This document shows positions 1 through 7,609 of a stretch of DNA of 51,400 nt, piece after piece. The stretch spans positions 1 to 51,400 of the forward strand of contig NZ_BBQT01000023.1 in the NCBI RefSeq assembly GCF_001570625.1, given 5' to 3'. The DNA is from Syntrophomonas wolfei subsp. methylbutyratica. GTDB taxonomy: Bacteria > Bacillota > Syntrophomonadia > Syntrophomonadales > Syntrophomonadaceae. Each line of letters opens with the position of its first letter. Positions within the stretch are counted from its first letter, which is position 1. A program made the position numbers and the translations under genes. The notes under the pieces are model-generated. The model ran no database searches and had not been told where the DNA came from. It saw only the letters and a program-made list of their open reading frames with translations.

Positions 1-2
1 AC

Positions 3-77
3 AAAAGTGAGGTTATCCATTTAAGCGGTGACAGCTATCGTTTAAAACACCGCCAAACCATTTTTGGGAATAACTAG
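3..77 (+). pseudogene. istB: IS21-family IstB helper ATPase, C-terminal tail (cut by window edge)
   Basis: The last 24 codons of an open frame end at TAG 75-77. The tail contains GDSYRLKHR, the conserved end of IstB, the AAA+ ATPase that helps the IS21 transposase IstA. The 5' part lies outside the window, so it cannot be said whether the gene is intact. About 40 bases after the stop is the sequence ttgttcatttttacttgaca, of the kind found at the right end of IS21-type elements. The element probably ends near 127 (an ACA trinucleotide, as expected for this family). Identification rests on a short motif only. Confidence 0.6.
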
Positions 78-278
78 GTGTCCAAAGTTATTTATCATTT
101 TTTGTTCATTTTTACTTGACAGTTACAGCTTCCTCCGGAGAAAAGAAATCAAGGAAAAAACCCTGCTGGCAGTGCAGCGCCGGGACACTGAAGAGCTTGA
201 AGAAGAATAGGCAGTCGTAATTTCCGGGCAGTGACCGGATGAGCGGCAGGAATTTTATTAGGAAAGGGGGGAATTAAC

Positions 279-344
279 TTGGCAGTACAGCGTGTTTTGG
301 AAATGGATTTAAACCACGAACGGGGCAAGACTCTGCAGGGTTAA
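279..344 (+). pseudogene. DUF2922-like protein, N-terminal fragment
   Basis: A TTG start at 279 follows a good ribosome-binding site (ggaaagggggg) and gives 21 codons before a stop at 342. The peptide opens LAVQRVLEMDLNHERGKT, which resembles the start of DUF2922 proteins, small Firmicute proteins of about 70 residues. Here it stops far short of that length, so it is a remnant. Just upstream, an open frame ending at 208-210 (tail QRRDTEELEEE) could be the end of the DUF1659 partner usually found beside DUF2922, but that link is weak. Confidence 0.35.
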
Positions 345-381
345 AAGGATAATACGAGCGTACCACGAGCTATTGCCATAA

Positions 382-704
382 GCGCAAAGGCAGGCAATAA
401 ACTCCGAGGACAGGGTACCGGCTGGAGGTGAAGGCAGGTTTTATGAAAGTAAACTGTTTGATGCAAAGGAAGAAACCAGCGGGTACGCTGTCCTCGGCCA
501 CGGAGGTGAAGGCGCAGGTGGAGGTACGGGAACATCTGCGCCTGTTATCGCGGAGCGCGCGCAGGTTACCGCCGAGAGGGAATCCCGCAGCCTGGGCCGG
601 AACCGGTCTAGCCACCTTCGTATAATGGAGATTATGTAGGCGCAGCAAACCCGAAGGGCTACATAATCCCTTATTATCGGATGGTGGCGGTGGGGGATAG
701 ATAA
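382..704 (+). pseudogene. Frameshifted GC-rich gene remnant, family not recognised
   Basis: A frame open from 382 to 639 has no start codon and protein-like content (a Gly-rich stretch followed by APVIAERAQVTAERES). In another frame, 612-704 gives a convincing C-terminal piece (NPKGYIIPYYRMVAVGDR, then stop). The two probably belong to one gene broken by a frameshift. Base composition is clearly richer in G+C than the adjoining restriction-modification genes. I do not recognise the family. The rest of the 1-860 stretch shows no intact gene. Confidence 0.3.
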
Positions 705-867
705 CGAATGCTGCAATACTATGATAGCCAACTTCTCGAAGCTAAATGAAATGTTTTGAAAACCTTGAGGATATAATTGTTATATAATAATACATAGCAT
801 TAACAGTACAACTTGAGAATGAATTAGTTTTTATGGCATTAATCTTCTTAATAATGGAGTGTTACGC

Positions 868-1845
868 ATGAGTTATCGGCATAAAGAGGCGGTAGCCAAA
901 CCTTTTCTCAAATGGGCTGGGGGAAAGACGCAATTGCTCAGCACCTTTGATAAATATTATCCGGAAGAATTATTGAATGGTGGTATAAAGAGATATATTG
1001 AACCCTTTGTTGGTAGTGGGGCGGTATTGTTCCAAATTATGCAAAACTTTAAAATTGAATCAGCCTATATTGCAGATATAAATTATGATTTAATTAATGT
1101 CTATAAAGTAGTTAAGCACAATGCTAATAATCTCATAGATTATCTAAAAGAAATGGAGATAAACTTTCTTCACCTTCCTGACGAACAACGGAAAGTTTTT
1201 TATTATACCATTCGCAATGAATATAACCAGGGTAAAACGGGATTTTGTTATAGAAAAAATAGCAAACAAACCATTAAACGTGCCGGCCAATTCATATTCC
1301 TAAACAAGACCTGCTTTAATGGTTTATACAGGGTTAATAAGGATGGGTTATATAACGTTCCTATGGGCAGTTATAAAAACCCTAAAATATGTGATAACGT
1401 AAATCTTATAGCTGTTAGTGATGTATTACAAAATGTACATATTCTGCACTCTGATTATAAACAGTGTAAAAATAATATTAATAGCAATAGCTTTGTATAC
1501 TTTGACCCTCCTTACAGACCCCTGAATAAAACCGCTAGTTTTACTTCATATAACGAGTATGATTTTGATGATTCCAAACAAATAGAACTGGCGCAGTTTT
1601 ACCGGGAAGTATGCCAGGATAAAAAGGCCTATCTTATGTTAAGTAATTCCAATCCCAAGAATGTAGATAAAAATGATACTTTCTTCGAAGAATTATTTGA
1701 GGGTTTTAATATCTATAACGTTAATGCTAGAAGAGCCATTAATTCTAAAGGAGAAAAAAGGGGCCAAATCAAAGAGCTAGTTATTACTAACTATGATATT
1801 TACGGGGAAAGTAGGCGAGCAAATGAAGAATATCAAATTTTATAA
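868..1845 (+). CDS. Dam/DpnM-type adenine-N6 DNA methyltransferase
   Basis: A 325-residue class D12 (alpha-type) adenine methyltransferase that would protect host DNA, by context at GATC. Visible motifs are PFLKWAGGK at about residues 12-20 (motif X, SAM binding), PFVGSG at about 46-51 (motif I) and FDPPY at about 212-216 (catalytic motif IV). The order X-I-target recognition-IV is normal for DpnM and Dam. A GTG at 859 is also in frame, but the GGAG that would act as ribosome-binding site overlaps it and sits 8 bases before ATG 868, so 868 is preferred. It is the first gene of a three-gene restriction-modification operon and overlaps the endonuclease gene. The AT-rich composition, unlike the flanks, suggests horizontal acquisition. 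Confidence 0.93.
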   Translation: MSYRHKEAVAKPFLKWAGGKTQLLSTFDKYYPEELLNGGIKRYIEPFVGSGAVLFQIMQNFKIESAYIADINYDLINVYKVVKHNANNLIDYLKEMEINFLHLPDEQRKVFYYTIRNEYNQGKTGFCYRKNSKQTIKRAGQFIFLNKTCFNGLYRVNKDGLYNVPMGSYKNPKICDNVNLIAVSDVLQNVHILHSDYKQCKNNINSNSFVYFDPPYRPLNKTASFTSYNEYDFDDSKQIELAQFYREVCQDKKAYLMLSNSNPKNVDKNDTFFEELFEGFNIYNVNARRAINSKGEKRGQIKELVITNYDIYGESRRANEEYQIL

Positions 1846-2752
1846 TCAAAAAATTAAATGTAGTAATAGCGAGGTTTTCGATTACATAATTGGTAATTTA
1901 AAAGAAACTATAAAGGGCTGGGACTATTTTGTTGATTGGGCTAAAATCACTGGTAATGTGGATAAAATAGAGGTATCCCTTAATATTATGAATTACTTAA
2001 TCGGTAAATCCAACATTGAAGACGAATTTAAAAAGCTTTTAAAAGAATACCCGGAAATTGTAACACTAATACCCATTCTGATGGCATGTCGAGATGGAGA
2101 ACTCACAGTACTGGATCCTTCTCCAGATGACGTTTTTAATTATAAGAATTATAGTTTTAAAAAGAAAAAGACCTTATCAGAACGTGAAATTGATGCTATT
2201 GCTGAGTTTGCATTGAAATCAGGGATATTAGAGATTTTCCGTACTAAGAAAATAAAAAATGTTGTTGATTACGTTACCGGGATTGAGGTTGGACTAGATA
2301 CTAATGCGCGCAAAAATCGAAGTGGAACCTCAATGGAGTTAATAACAGAAATTTACATTAAAAAAATCTCTGAACAAAACAAATATAAATATATAAGTCA
2401 AGCAACGCCCAAGAAAATTAGAGAAGAATTCGGTTATGAAGTTAAAGTGGACAAAGCTAAGAGAATATTTGATTTTGCTGTAACCAATAATTCTTCCCTG
2501 TATTTAATTGAAACAAACTATTATGGTGGAGGTGGGTCAAAGTTAAAAGCAACTGCCGGAGAATATAAAGCTTTGTTTGATTTTATAAAAGCCGGAAACA
2601 ATAAGCATAAATTTATTTGGATAACGGACGGTAAGGGATGGATTTCAACAAAAAATTCCTTAAAAGAAACCTTTGAACATATTGATTATCTACTGAATTT
2701 GGATATGTTAGAGAAAGGCCTGTTAGCAGATATTATTGTCAACGATCTTTAA
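1823..2752 (+). CDS. DpnII/MboI-like type II restriction endonuclease (predicted GATC)
   Basis: A 309-residue protein with the hallmark blocks of the DpnII family. These are a central VDYVTGIEVGLDTNARKNRSG segment, then DFAVTN..LYLIETNYYGGGGSK, then FIWITDGKGW and a C-terminal LKETFEHIDYL. The D...E-x-N arrangement around LIETN is the likely metal-binding catalytic site. GATC specificity is inferred from the family and from the adjacent DpnM-type methylase. An upstream in-frame ATG at 1793 would give ten more residues but has no ribosome-binding site, while ATG 1823 has AGGCGAG just before it and matches the usual short N-terminus. The gene overlaps the methylase by about 23 bases, implying translational coupling. 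Confidence 0.9.
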   Translation: MKNIKFYNQKIKCSNSEVFDYIIGNLKETIKGWDYFVDWAKITGNVDKIEVSLNIMNYLIGKSNIEDEFKKLLKEYPEIVTLIPILMACRDGELTVLDPSPDDVFNYKNYSFKKKKTLSEREIDAIAEFALKSGILEIFRTKKIKNVVDYVTGIEVGLDTNARKNRSGTSMELITEIYIKKISEQNKYKYISQATPKKIREEFGYEVKVDKAKRIFDFAVTNNSSLYLIETNYYGGGGSKLKATAGEYKALFDFIKAGNNKHKFIWITDGKGWISTKNSLKETFEHIDYLLNLDMLEKGLLADIIVNDL

Positions 2753-2777
2753 ATGATTGACGGGAAGGTAGCTGATT

Positions 2778-3761
2778 ATGCCCAGGAGAATAGAATGTTC
2801 TATTTGTAAGGCTCGTTTTAATAAAAATAATTATATTAAACATATTGAAACCGAGCACCCCGCGGCTTATGAACAATTACTTGGCGAAATAATTGAAAGA
2901 AACAATGAAAGATATACGGTAAAAGAAATAGCAACTAATTATAATGTAACTGAGAAATTCGTGGAAACTAAAATAGAAGAACTCAGGGAACAGAACGGAA
3001 TATATAATATTCATGAACCTCTAAAAATAAAGTCATGGGAACCCCGTGATTATAAAATGGAAGCAACCACCATTTGGAGTTTTCCGGATAGGGGTAATTG
3101 GGCAACACATAAAGGGAATTATCGTGGTAATTGGTCTCCATATATTCCGAGAAATATAATACAGCGTTATTCCGCAGAGGGAGACGTTGTATTAGACCAG
3201 TTTGTAGGGAGTGGTACCACTCTTGTTGAAACCAGGCTTTTAAAGCGGAGAGGTATTGGTATCGATATTAACCCCAGTGCGTTAGATTTGGCCAGGATTA
3301 ATACCAATTTCCAAAGAGATGGTAGCACAGGAATTATTATTCGCCAGGGGGATGCCAGGAATCTGAATTTTATTAAAAGTGAGAGTATTGATCTGATATG
3401 TACCCATCCTCCGTATAGCAACATAATAAAATATAGTGAAGATATTGAGGGGGATTTATCTCATTATGATATAGATGATTTCATTATTGAAATGCAAAAG
3501 GTGGCCAGCGAATCTATACGAGTTCTTAAAAAAGATAGATTCTGTGCCATTTTAATAGGTGACACCAGACGAAAAAAGAATATAATACCGCTAGGATTCA
3601 ATGTTATGCAGGTATTTGTTAATGCAGGGTTCACCTTAAAGGAAATCATAATAAAAGAGCAACATAATTGTAAAGCAACCGGTTTTTGGTATAATCGCAG
3701 TATTGAATATAATTTCCTGCTTATTGCCCATGAATACTTATTTGTATTTGTTAAACCTTAG
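2778..3761 (+). CDS. DNA methyltransferase with N-terminal C2H2 zinc finger
   Basis: A 327-residue SAM-dependent DNA methyltransferase, third gene of the DpnII-like operon, with a good ribosome-binding site (GGGAAGG, 10 bases before ATG). Residues 7-27 form a finger, C-x2-C-x11-H-x4-H. Residues about 46-70 look like a helix-turn-helix (TVKEIATNYNVTEKFVETK). The catalytic domain has a motif X-like segment (GNWSPYIPRNIIQRY), motif I DQFVGSGTT and, later, motif IV as THPPY. Motif I preceding motif IV without a large insert is not the canonical beta-class order of M.DpnA, the usual second methylase of such operons. The target base (N6-A or N4-C) and site cannot be read from the sequence. It may replace DpnA or have its own specificity. 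Confidence 0.8.
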   Translation: MPRRIECSICKARFNKNNYIKHIETEHPAAYEQLLGEIIERNNERYTVKEIATNYNVTEKFVETKIEELREQNGIYNIHEPLKIKSWEPRDYKMEATTIWSFPDRGNWATHKGNYRGNWSPYIPRNIIQRYSAEGDVVLDQFVGSGTTLVETRLLKRRGIGIDINPSALDLARINTNFQRDGSTGIIIRQGDARNLNFIKSESIDLICTHPPYSNIIKYSEDIEGDLSHYDIDDFIIEMQKVASESIRVLKKDRFCAILIGDTRRKKNIIPLGFNVMQVFVNAGFTLKEIIIKEQHNCKATGFWYNRSIEYNFLLIAHEYLFVFVKP

Positions 3762-3830
3762 GATTAGGTGTCTTAAAGACCTTAAAAACTATGGCACCAA
3801 ATACCCCAAAACCTTAAATTATCAGAAAAA

Positions 3831-3857
3831 CCAAAAACCGCGCAAAACCGCGCGGTT
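3831..3857 (-). terminator. Rho-independent terminator after tRNA-Lys (possibly bidirectional)
   Basis: An 8-bp stem (AACCGCGC / GCGCGGTT) with an AAAACC loop. On the minus strand it is followed by a short T run, directly downstream of tRNA-Lys. A T run seven bases beyond it on the plus strand could also stop the methylase transcript. Confidence 0.65.
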
Positions 3858-3870
3858 GCTTGCTTTTTTA

Positions 3871-3947
3871 TGGTGGGCCATACAGGAATCGAACCTGTAA
3901 CCTTCTGATTAAGAGTCAGCTGCTCTGCCTGGTTGAGCTAATGGCCC
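3871..3947 (-). tRNA. tRNA-Lys (CTT)
   Basis: A full cloverleaf can be drawn. The acceptor stem is GGGCCAT/ATGGCCC, the D arm GCTC/GAGC, the anticodon loop CTCTTAA with anticodon CTT, and the T arm ACAGG-TTCGATT-CCTGT. Discriminator A and an encoded CCA end follow. The first anticodon-stem pair (G27-A43) is mismatched. Its 3' end faces the restriction-modification island. Confidence 0.95.
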
Positions 3948-4131
3948 AGAAATTTGCTACAGTTGATATTATAATTCCAGTTCAAGAATAAATCAAGGGA
4001 TACTCTGCTTTTTTGCTAATCCCCTCTGATGTTTATCGTTCCTCCAGAAGTATTCCTTTTAGGGTTCATATCCAGAGGGTATATTTCCATTGCCATCCAT
4101 TAATTTTTCAAGTAATTCTTGAACCGGCGCT

Positions 4132-4809
4132 TTATTCCGCTACTAGATCAGAGAGCTCCCGGGGAGGTACTTGGACTCCATCCTTAAATACCCGCATATT
4201 GTCGCCGGAAATGTCATCGATAACTACTATCTCCTGCCCTACCCGGCCGAATTCAAATTTTATATCCACCAACTCCAAGCCCTTTGAGGCTAGGTCGTTT
4301 TTGACAATTACCGCTACTTTACGGGCCAGTGCCTTGATAGTCTCCAATTCCCCATCCGTAAGCAGTCCGAGCTGTATCAAGCTTTCATCATTAATCAAGG
4401 GGTCCCCGCGCTCGTCATCTTTCAGGGTTACTTCCACCAGTGCATTTAGGGGTTGAAACTCCTGGGCATAGCGGGCATAACGGCGCAGGAAGCTGCCATA
4501 GGCTTTAAAGCGGCATACTACCTCCAGACCATGACCAAAGGTTTGAGCTTTCCAAACTACCATATTGTTCTTAGCCAGGTCGGAGTCGATATAGTGGGAA
4601 GGAACGCCTTGCTCCTGCAAAAGCTTAAAGAAATGCTGCGACATCTTGAGAGAGGATTTCCCTTTACCCTCCAGCTTGCCCAGTACATAGTTTGAACCGG
4701 GGTCAATGTGACCATCTTCTCCAGTGACATCATCTTTAAACTCCAGTACACACTTATCCTTATCCAGTTCGTAAACCGCCTTGGTTTTACCATCATATAG
4801 CAGCTTCAT
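4132..4809 (-). CDS. purC: Phosphoribosylaminoimidazole-succinocarboxamide synthase
   Basis: A 225-residue SAICAR synthetase, which joins aspartate to CAIR using ATP in cytosolic purine synthesis. The N-terminus KLLYDGKTKAVYELD is the glycine-rich ATP-binding opening. GSFLRRY and the later DIKFEFGR and DDISGDNMR segments are signature blocks of the bacterial family. Length is slightly under the usual 235-240. It stands alone, without other pur genes nearby. A candidate SigA promoter lies at 4864-4891, and GGGGGTC precedes the ATG. Confidence 0.95.
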   Translation of the reverse strand: MKLLYDGKTKAVYELDKDKCVLEFKDDVTGEDGHIDPGSNYVLGKLEGKGKSSLKMSQHFFKLLQEQGVPSHYIDSDLAKNNMVVWKAQTFGHGLEVVCRFKAYGSFLRRYARYAQEFQPLNALVEVTLKDDERGDPLINDESLIQLGLLTDGELETIKALARKVAVIVKNDLASKGLELVDIKFEFGRVGQEIVVIDDISGDNMRVFKDGVQVPPRELSDLVAE

Positions 4810-4863
4810 TTTATCTGCTGACCCCCTTGTTCAATATCATGCTTTTAAATTATGTCCATCTCT

Positions 4864-4891
4864 ATTGTAGAATAATCTCCCGGCAATGCAA
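4864..4891 (-). promoter_or_regulatory. Candidate SigA promoter for purC
   Basis: On the minus strand: TTGCAT, a 16-base spacer, then TACAAT. It lies about 55 bases upstream of the purC start. No PurR box or purine riboswitch was seen. Confidence 0.45.
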
Positions 4892-4974
4892 ACCGGCTCG
4901 GCAAGAAATATTGTATACTTGCCGGAATTCCCACAAGATGTCATAAGTTTAAATTTAATTTACCAAATCCAGAC

Positions 4975-5005
4975 AGCAAAAAAACACTGCCTGAACAGTG
5001 TTTTT
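4975..5005 (-). terminator. Terminator after the 48-residue protein gene
   Basis: A 9-bp stem AAAACACTG/CAGTGTTTT with a six-base loop, followed on the minus strand by seven T. The stem is symmetric enough to act on either strand. Confidence 0.75.
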
Positions 5006-5056
5006 AATTCATCCCTTCGTCTTGTAATTAAGCGGGATGATATAAAAAACCCTATT

Positions 5057-5203
5057 CTATTTTCCAAGTTCTTCGGCCAGGGCTTTACTCTTTTCCGATA
5101 AAATCAAGGCCAGGTTGGCCGCGTCTTTATCCTTGCCCAGAATTAAGGTTGAAGCCAAATCAGCAAAGAGATTTTTTAGTTCCATGAATAGTTTAGTTAC
5201 CAT
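5057..5203 (-). CDS. Small 48-residue protein of unknown function
   Basis: ATG at 5203 follows a strong GGAGG site with normal spacing. The longer frame starting at 5260 has no such site and was not used. The product begins MVTKLFMELKNLFADLA and ends SEKSKALAEELGK. It is an amphipathic, probably all-helical, soluble peptide with no signal sequence or cysteines. It has its own terminator and lies between purC and the exonuclease gene. I do not recognise the family. The good ribosome-binding site and terminator argue that it is a real gene. Confidence 0.6.
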   Translation of the reverse strand: MVTKLFMELKNLFADLASTLILGKDKDAANLALILSEKSKALAEELGK

Positions 5204-5373
5204 AATATCATTCCTCCAATCAATCCTGACGTGGGGAAATAATTTACAGCTATACGCCATCCTCTATAGTATTGCATCTTCATAACCGTGAAATAAGTAG
5301 TTTACTATCTAATTATATACAATAATTAGTCATTATTTAACCCCTTAATTGAAAATCATCCAGAAAAGCCAGT

Positions 5374-6135
5374 TTACTTTAAATACAGAGCTATGGGGCA
5401 ATGGTCGGAGCCCGGTATATGATCCAAGATCTCACAGTCTATAATATCATCAAGCAACTTTTCGCTAACATAAAAACAGTCAATCCTCCAACCTGCATTC
5501 CGTTCCCGGGCCCTGGTACGGTAACTCCACCAGGAATACTGAACCTTTTCCGGATAGAGACAACGGAAAGCATCCACATAGCCATAGGATAAAAACCTAT
5601 CCAGCATTTTCCTTTCTACCGGCAAAAAGCCTGAACGACCTTCATTGGCTTTGGGGTTTTTCAGGTCAATTTCCCGGTGAGCCGTGTTAAAGTCACCACA
5701 GATTACCAGGCGGGGATAACGATTTTTTAGTTCTTCGCAAAAGTTTATCAAATGCTCGTAAAAGCGCAGTTTATATCCTAGGCGTTCTTCTCCCATCTGC
5801 CCATTGGGGAAATAGACATTTAAAAGAGCCAGATTCTCATGGAAGCTGATTAATACGCGGCCCTCGCGGTCAAATTCTTCGACCCCCAGGTTTTTCTCCA
5901 CCTGCAGGGGCTCTTTTTGAAAATAGCTGGCTACCCCGCTGTAACCTCTTCTCTCCCCTGAATTCCAGCAACTCTGATAACCTTTTATGTTTACCAGAGA
6001 TTCTTCCAATTGTTCGGGATGGGCTTTGGTCTCTTGCAGGCAGAGAACATCCGGTTGTTCTTCCTTTAGCCATTGAATAAAGCCCATTTTCTGAACTGCC
6101 CTGATACCATTAACATTCCAGGAATATATCTTCAT
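5374..6135 (-). CDS. xth: Exodeoxyribonuclease III / AP endonuclease
   Basis: A 253-residue member of the exonuclease III family, which cuts 5' of abasic sites and removes 3' blocks in base-excision repair. Catalytic landmarks are SWNVNGIR near the N-terminus, LQETK with Glu35 (metal ligand), GDFNTAHREIDL (Asp and Asn) and the C-terminal GSDHCPI with the general-base His. The size is typical of the bacterial ExoA/XthA form. It follows the Mrp gene on the same strand with a 90-base gap. Confidence 0.95.
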   Translation of the reverse strand: MKIYSWNVNGIRAVQKMGFIQWLKEEQPDVLCLQETKAHPEQLEESLVNIKGYQSCWNSGERRGYSGVASYFQKEPLQVEKNLGVEEFDREGRVLISFHENLALLNVYFPNGQMGEERLGYKLRFYEHLINFCEELKNRYPRLVICGDFNTAHREIDLKNPKANEGRSGFLPVERKMLDRFLSYGYVDAFRCLYPEKVQYSWWSYRTRARERNAGWRIDCFYVSEKLLDDIIDCEILDHIPGSDHCPIALYLK

Positions 6136-6226
6136 ACCCTAACCTTCCCCATAACACAAAACGATTGGCATCTAAATCCAAAATTTTAAACCGAGAAATC
6201 AATGTTCCCGTTTGCTGCCAGCTTTA

Positions 6227-7066
6227 TTAAGGTAGCTTTCTAAGGATCTGATCAATAATAGGATTCATTTCCTTGGAGTTATATTCTTCTACTTTCCCTT
6301 CATCTACCATAATATTGAGGCTAGTATCCCAGGGTAAGGAACCCAGAAAGTCTAGTCCGCTATCATTGGCCACTTTTGCTCCCTGGCTGACTCCAAATAT
6401 ATCCAGCTTTTCCCCGCAGTGCGGACAAACGGCATAGCTCATGTTTTCAATCAAACCTAAAATGGGTACATTGAGCTTTTTCGCCATATTTATAGTTTTC
6501 TTAACTACCATAAAGGCCAGGTCTTGTGGTGAAGATACAATCACTATGCCATTAACCGGTAAGGATTGAATTACCGTCAGCGGAACATCGCCGGTTCCTG
6601 GAGGTAAGTCCACTACCAGGTAATCCAAATCTCTCCAATCAACTTCTCCCCAAAATTGATTTACCGCACCAGCTAAAAGGGGACCACGCCAGATAACGGG
6701 ATCATCTTCATTAGGAAGGAAGAAGTTTATTGATATAAGTTTTATGCCTAACCTGGTAAGAGGAGGAGTAATGCCATATTCACTGGCCGTAATCTGGGGC
6801 TTTTGAATACCAAAAGCCTTGGGTTGGCTGGGACCGGTTATATCAGCATCCAAAACCCCCACAGCATAGCCTTCTTTGGCCAGGCTGGAGGCAATGAGAG
6901 CCGTTACAGATGATTTTCCTACTCCTCCCTTACCACTCATAACCACGATAACATTGCGAATCGAATTTAAGGCCCCTAAAAGCGTTTTTTCAACTTCCAC
7001 TCCACAATCAGCGGGGTCTATGTTGCAACCGCCATTGGAGGGGCAGGTCTTGCATTGTTCAGACAT
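6227..7066 (-). CDS. Mrp/NBP35-type iron-sulfur carrier ATPase
   Basis: A 279-residue P-loop ATPase (MRP/ApbC/NBP35 family) thought to carry iron-sulfur clusters to apoproteins. The N-terminus has four cysteines (CKTCPSNGGCN, then C17-21 region), like the NBP35 type rather than E. coli ApbC. A deviant Walker A GKGGVGKSS is at about 45-53, followed by DADITGPSQP. The C-terminal CPHCGEK supplies the bridging CxxC. It has a good site (AAAGGAG). This type is common in strict anaerobes. Confidence 0.9.
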   Translation of the reverse strand: MSEQCKTCPSNGGCNIDPADCGVEVEKTLLGALNSIRNVIVVMSGKGGVGKSSVTALIASSLAKEGYAVGVLDADITGPSQPKAFGIQKPQITASEYGITPPLTRLGIKLISINFFLPNEDDPVIWRGPLLAGAVNQFWGEVDWRDLDYLVVDLPPGTGDVPLTVIQSLPVNGIVIVSSPQDLAFMVVKKTINMAKKLNVPILGLIENMSYAVCPHCGEKLDIFGVSQGAKVANDSGLDFLGSLPWDTSLNIMVDEGKVEEYNSKEMNPIIDQILRKLP

Positions 7067-7254
7067 GATTTTGCTCCTTTCGCTGCTTTATCATTTCCTC
7101 TTATTATATACCTCAAAGAGCGCTTTCAAGCAAGATATTTTGCACATATGCCCACAAAAAATATATCTCTGTCGTATCCTCTCAAACAAAGCGGTTGGGA
7201 AAGCAAAGGCAATATGATAATATTTAGACTGGAGTTTGATTTGTTTCTTACAAA

Positions 7255-7433
7255 ATATAACGAGGTGAAAAATGTCTCCCGCGTCCATAATAGTGAGCGA
7301 AGCGAACATCAGTGGTGCCCGCAGGGTGCTTCTTTAAGCGGTTCCTATTAACAAAACAGGCGGCGGGTTCTAATCCCCCGCATCGTTGCAGCGGTGTGCT
7401 GAAACTGCTCTACAGTTTCTTCCGGTGCTTAAA
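7255..7433 (+). repeat. Structured repeat, copy 1, interrupted by a 47-bp module
   Basis: It matches 13953-14077 over its whole length, except that about 50 bases (7285-7331) are inserted. It starts ATATAACGAGGTGAAA and contains the conserved CTATTAACnAAACAGGC, GGGTTCTAATCCCCCGC and CTTCCGrTGCTTAAA blocks. The closing stem AACGAGG/CATCGTT has one mismatch here. It lies in the 540-base gap between the Mrp and sigma-factor genes, upstream of the latter. No open frame explains it. The rest of that gap (7067-7254, 7434-7550) shows nothing recognisable. Confidence 0.7.
7285..7331 (+). repeat. 47-bp module shared with the MITE-like elements
   Basis: The sequence CCATAATAGTGAGCG...GTGCCCGCAGGGTGCT matches the tandem units at 46101-46148 and 46149-46195, and the inverse copy ending at 14922. 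Here it sits alone inside another repeat, whose second copy lacks it. Confidence 0.65.
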
Positions 7434-7550
7434 TAACTTCTTGCATATAACTGCTTATTGTTAAAAAACATAAGAATCTTCTTCTAAAATGATTCGTGAT
7501 TGGAACGAGAAGTTTTTTAATATTTTCATGAGGCAAATCAATTTTATTAA

Positions 7551-7576
7551 TGAAAGCTGCCGGATATATCTGCGTA
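7551..7576 (+). promoter_or_regulatory. ECF-type promoter of the sigma/anti-sigma operon
   Basis: TGAAAG, exactly 16 bases, then CGTA. This fits the SigW/SigX-type ECF consensus (TGAAAC-N16-CGTA) with one mismatch. It predicts transcription from near 7583 and autoregulation by the encoded sigma factor. An overlapping TATAAT (7575-7580) could also give SigA activity. Confidence 0.55.
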
Positions 7577-7609
7577 TAATTAGTGAAGGTAGCTGGGGAG
7601 CTGGATCAG

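Noticed and set aside
859-867. GTG start for the Dam-type methylase
   Set aside because: The GGAG site overlaps this codon; ATG 868 has proper spacing.
3703-3900. Plus-strand frame of 65 codons running into tRNA-Lys
   Set aside because: It overlaps the methylase end in another frame, crosses a hairpin and reads the tRNA antisense. No ribosome-binding site.
3840-3950. Island integration at the tRNA-Lys 3' end
   Set aside because: No second copy of the tRNA end was seen at the left side of the island and there is no integrase gene in the window.
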